NCBI RefSeq assembly: GCF_000306675.2
Contig: NZ_CP024871.1
Span: forward strand, 1,976,001-2,000,000
Length of the DNA stretch: 24,000 nucleotides
Direction: 5' to 3'
Source: Leptospira mayottensis 200901116
Lineage (GTDB): Bacteria > Spirochaetota > Leptospiria > Leptospirales > Leptospiraceae
The position numbers and the translations under genes were made by a program. The notes under the pieces were generated by a model. The model worked only from the letters and a program-made list of their open reading frames with translations, had not been told where the DNA came from and made no database searches. Shown one piece after another: positions 21,033 to 24,000 of the stretch (position 1 is its first letter; the number at the start of each line of letters is the position of its first letter).

Positions 21033-24000
<2,968 letters not shown>

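Overview
The window reads as chromosomal DNA of a pathogenic Leptospira: AT-rich, with spirochaete-type housekeeping proteins (RpoD, DnaG, TyrRS, GlpD), signal peptides and lipoboxes of leptospiral style, and decayed genes and stacked insertion sequences as in that genus. The genus is inferred from overall character, not from a search.

Layout. (1) 1-3170: a decayed plus-strand gene (335-914), then a large minus-strand gene (1089-3167). Its product combines a signal peptide, a cholera-toxin-A-like ADP-ribosyltransferase fold with an A1/A2-type cysteine loop, and a C-terminal domain of seven cysteine-paired VCBS/FG-GAP-like repeats. The catalytic signature is eroded: the Arg, STS and first Glu positions are changed and only the last Glu is kept. 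This is the most interesting gene in the window. (2) 3170-10700: an insertion-sequence pile-up. There are three 1330-bp IS256-family copies. One has a clean 8-bp target duplication sitting on the stop codon of a small exported-protein gene. Another is nested inside the third, also with a clean 8-bp duplication. A truncated IS481-family element, a truncated IS110-family element and a MITE-like repeat complete the pile. (3) 10700-14830: a TonB-dependent outer-membrane receptor followed by two paralogous small lipoproteins. Just before the second lipoprotein lies a fossil of the 3' end of a second TonB receptor gene, so this was once a tandem receptor-lipoprotein duplication. (4) 14860-16270: an IS5-family element with two frames joined at an A7 slippery run, inserted inside an older inverted-repeat element flanked by TTAA. 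Next come a shredded minus-strand coding remnant and a second copy of the MITE-like repeat. (5) 16356-24000: core genes, namely a membrane-anchored polysaccharide deacetylase, tyrS, divergent glpD, then rpoD and dnaG (cut by the window end) in the usual macromolecular-synthesis order.

Functionally, the left two thirds is an accessory, decaying, IS-rich zone carrying surface or secreted functions (toxin-like protein, receptor, lipoproteins). It abuts a stable core block for translation, transcription, replication and glycerol-3-phosphate oxidation. No tRNA, rRNA or CRISPR array was recognised.
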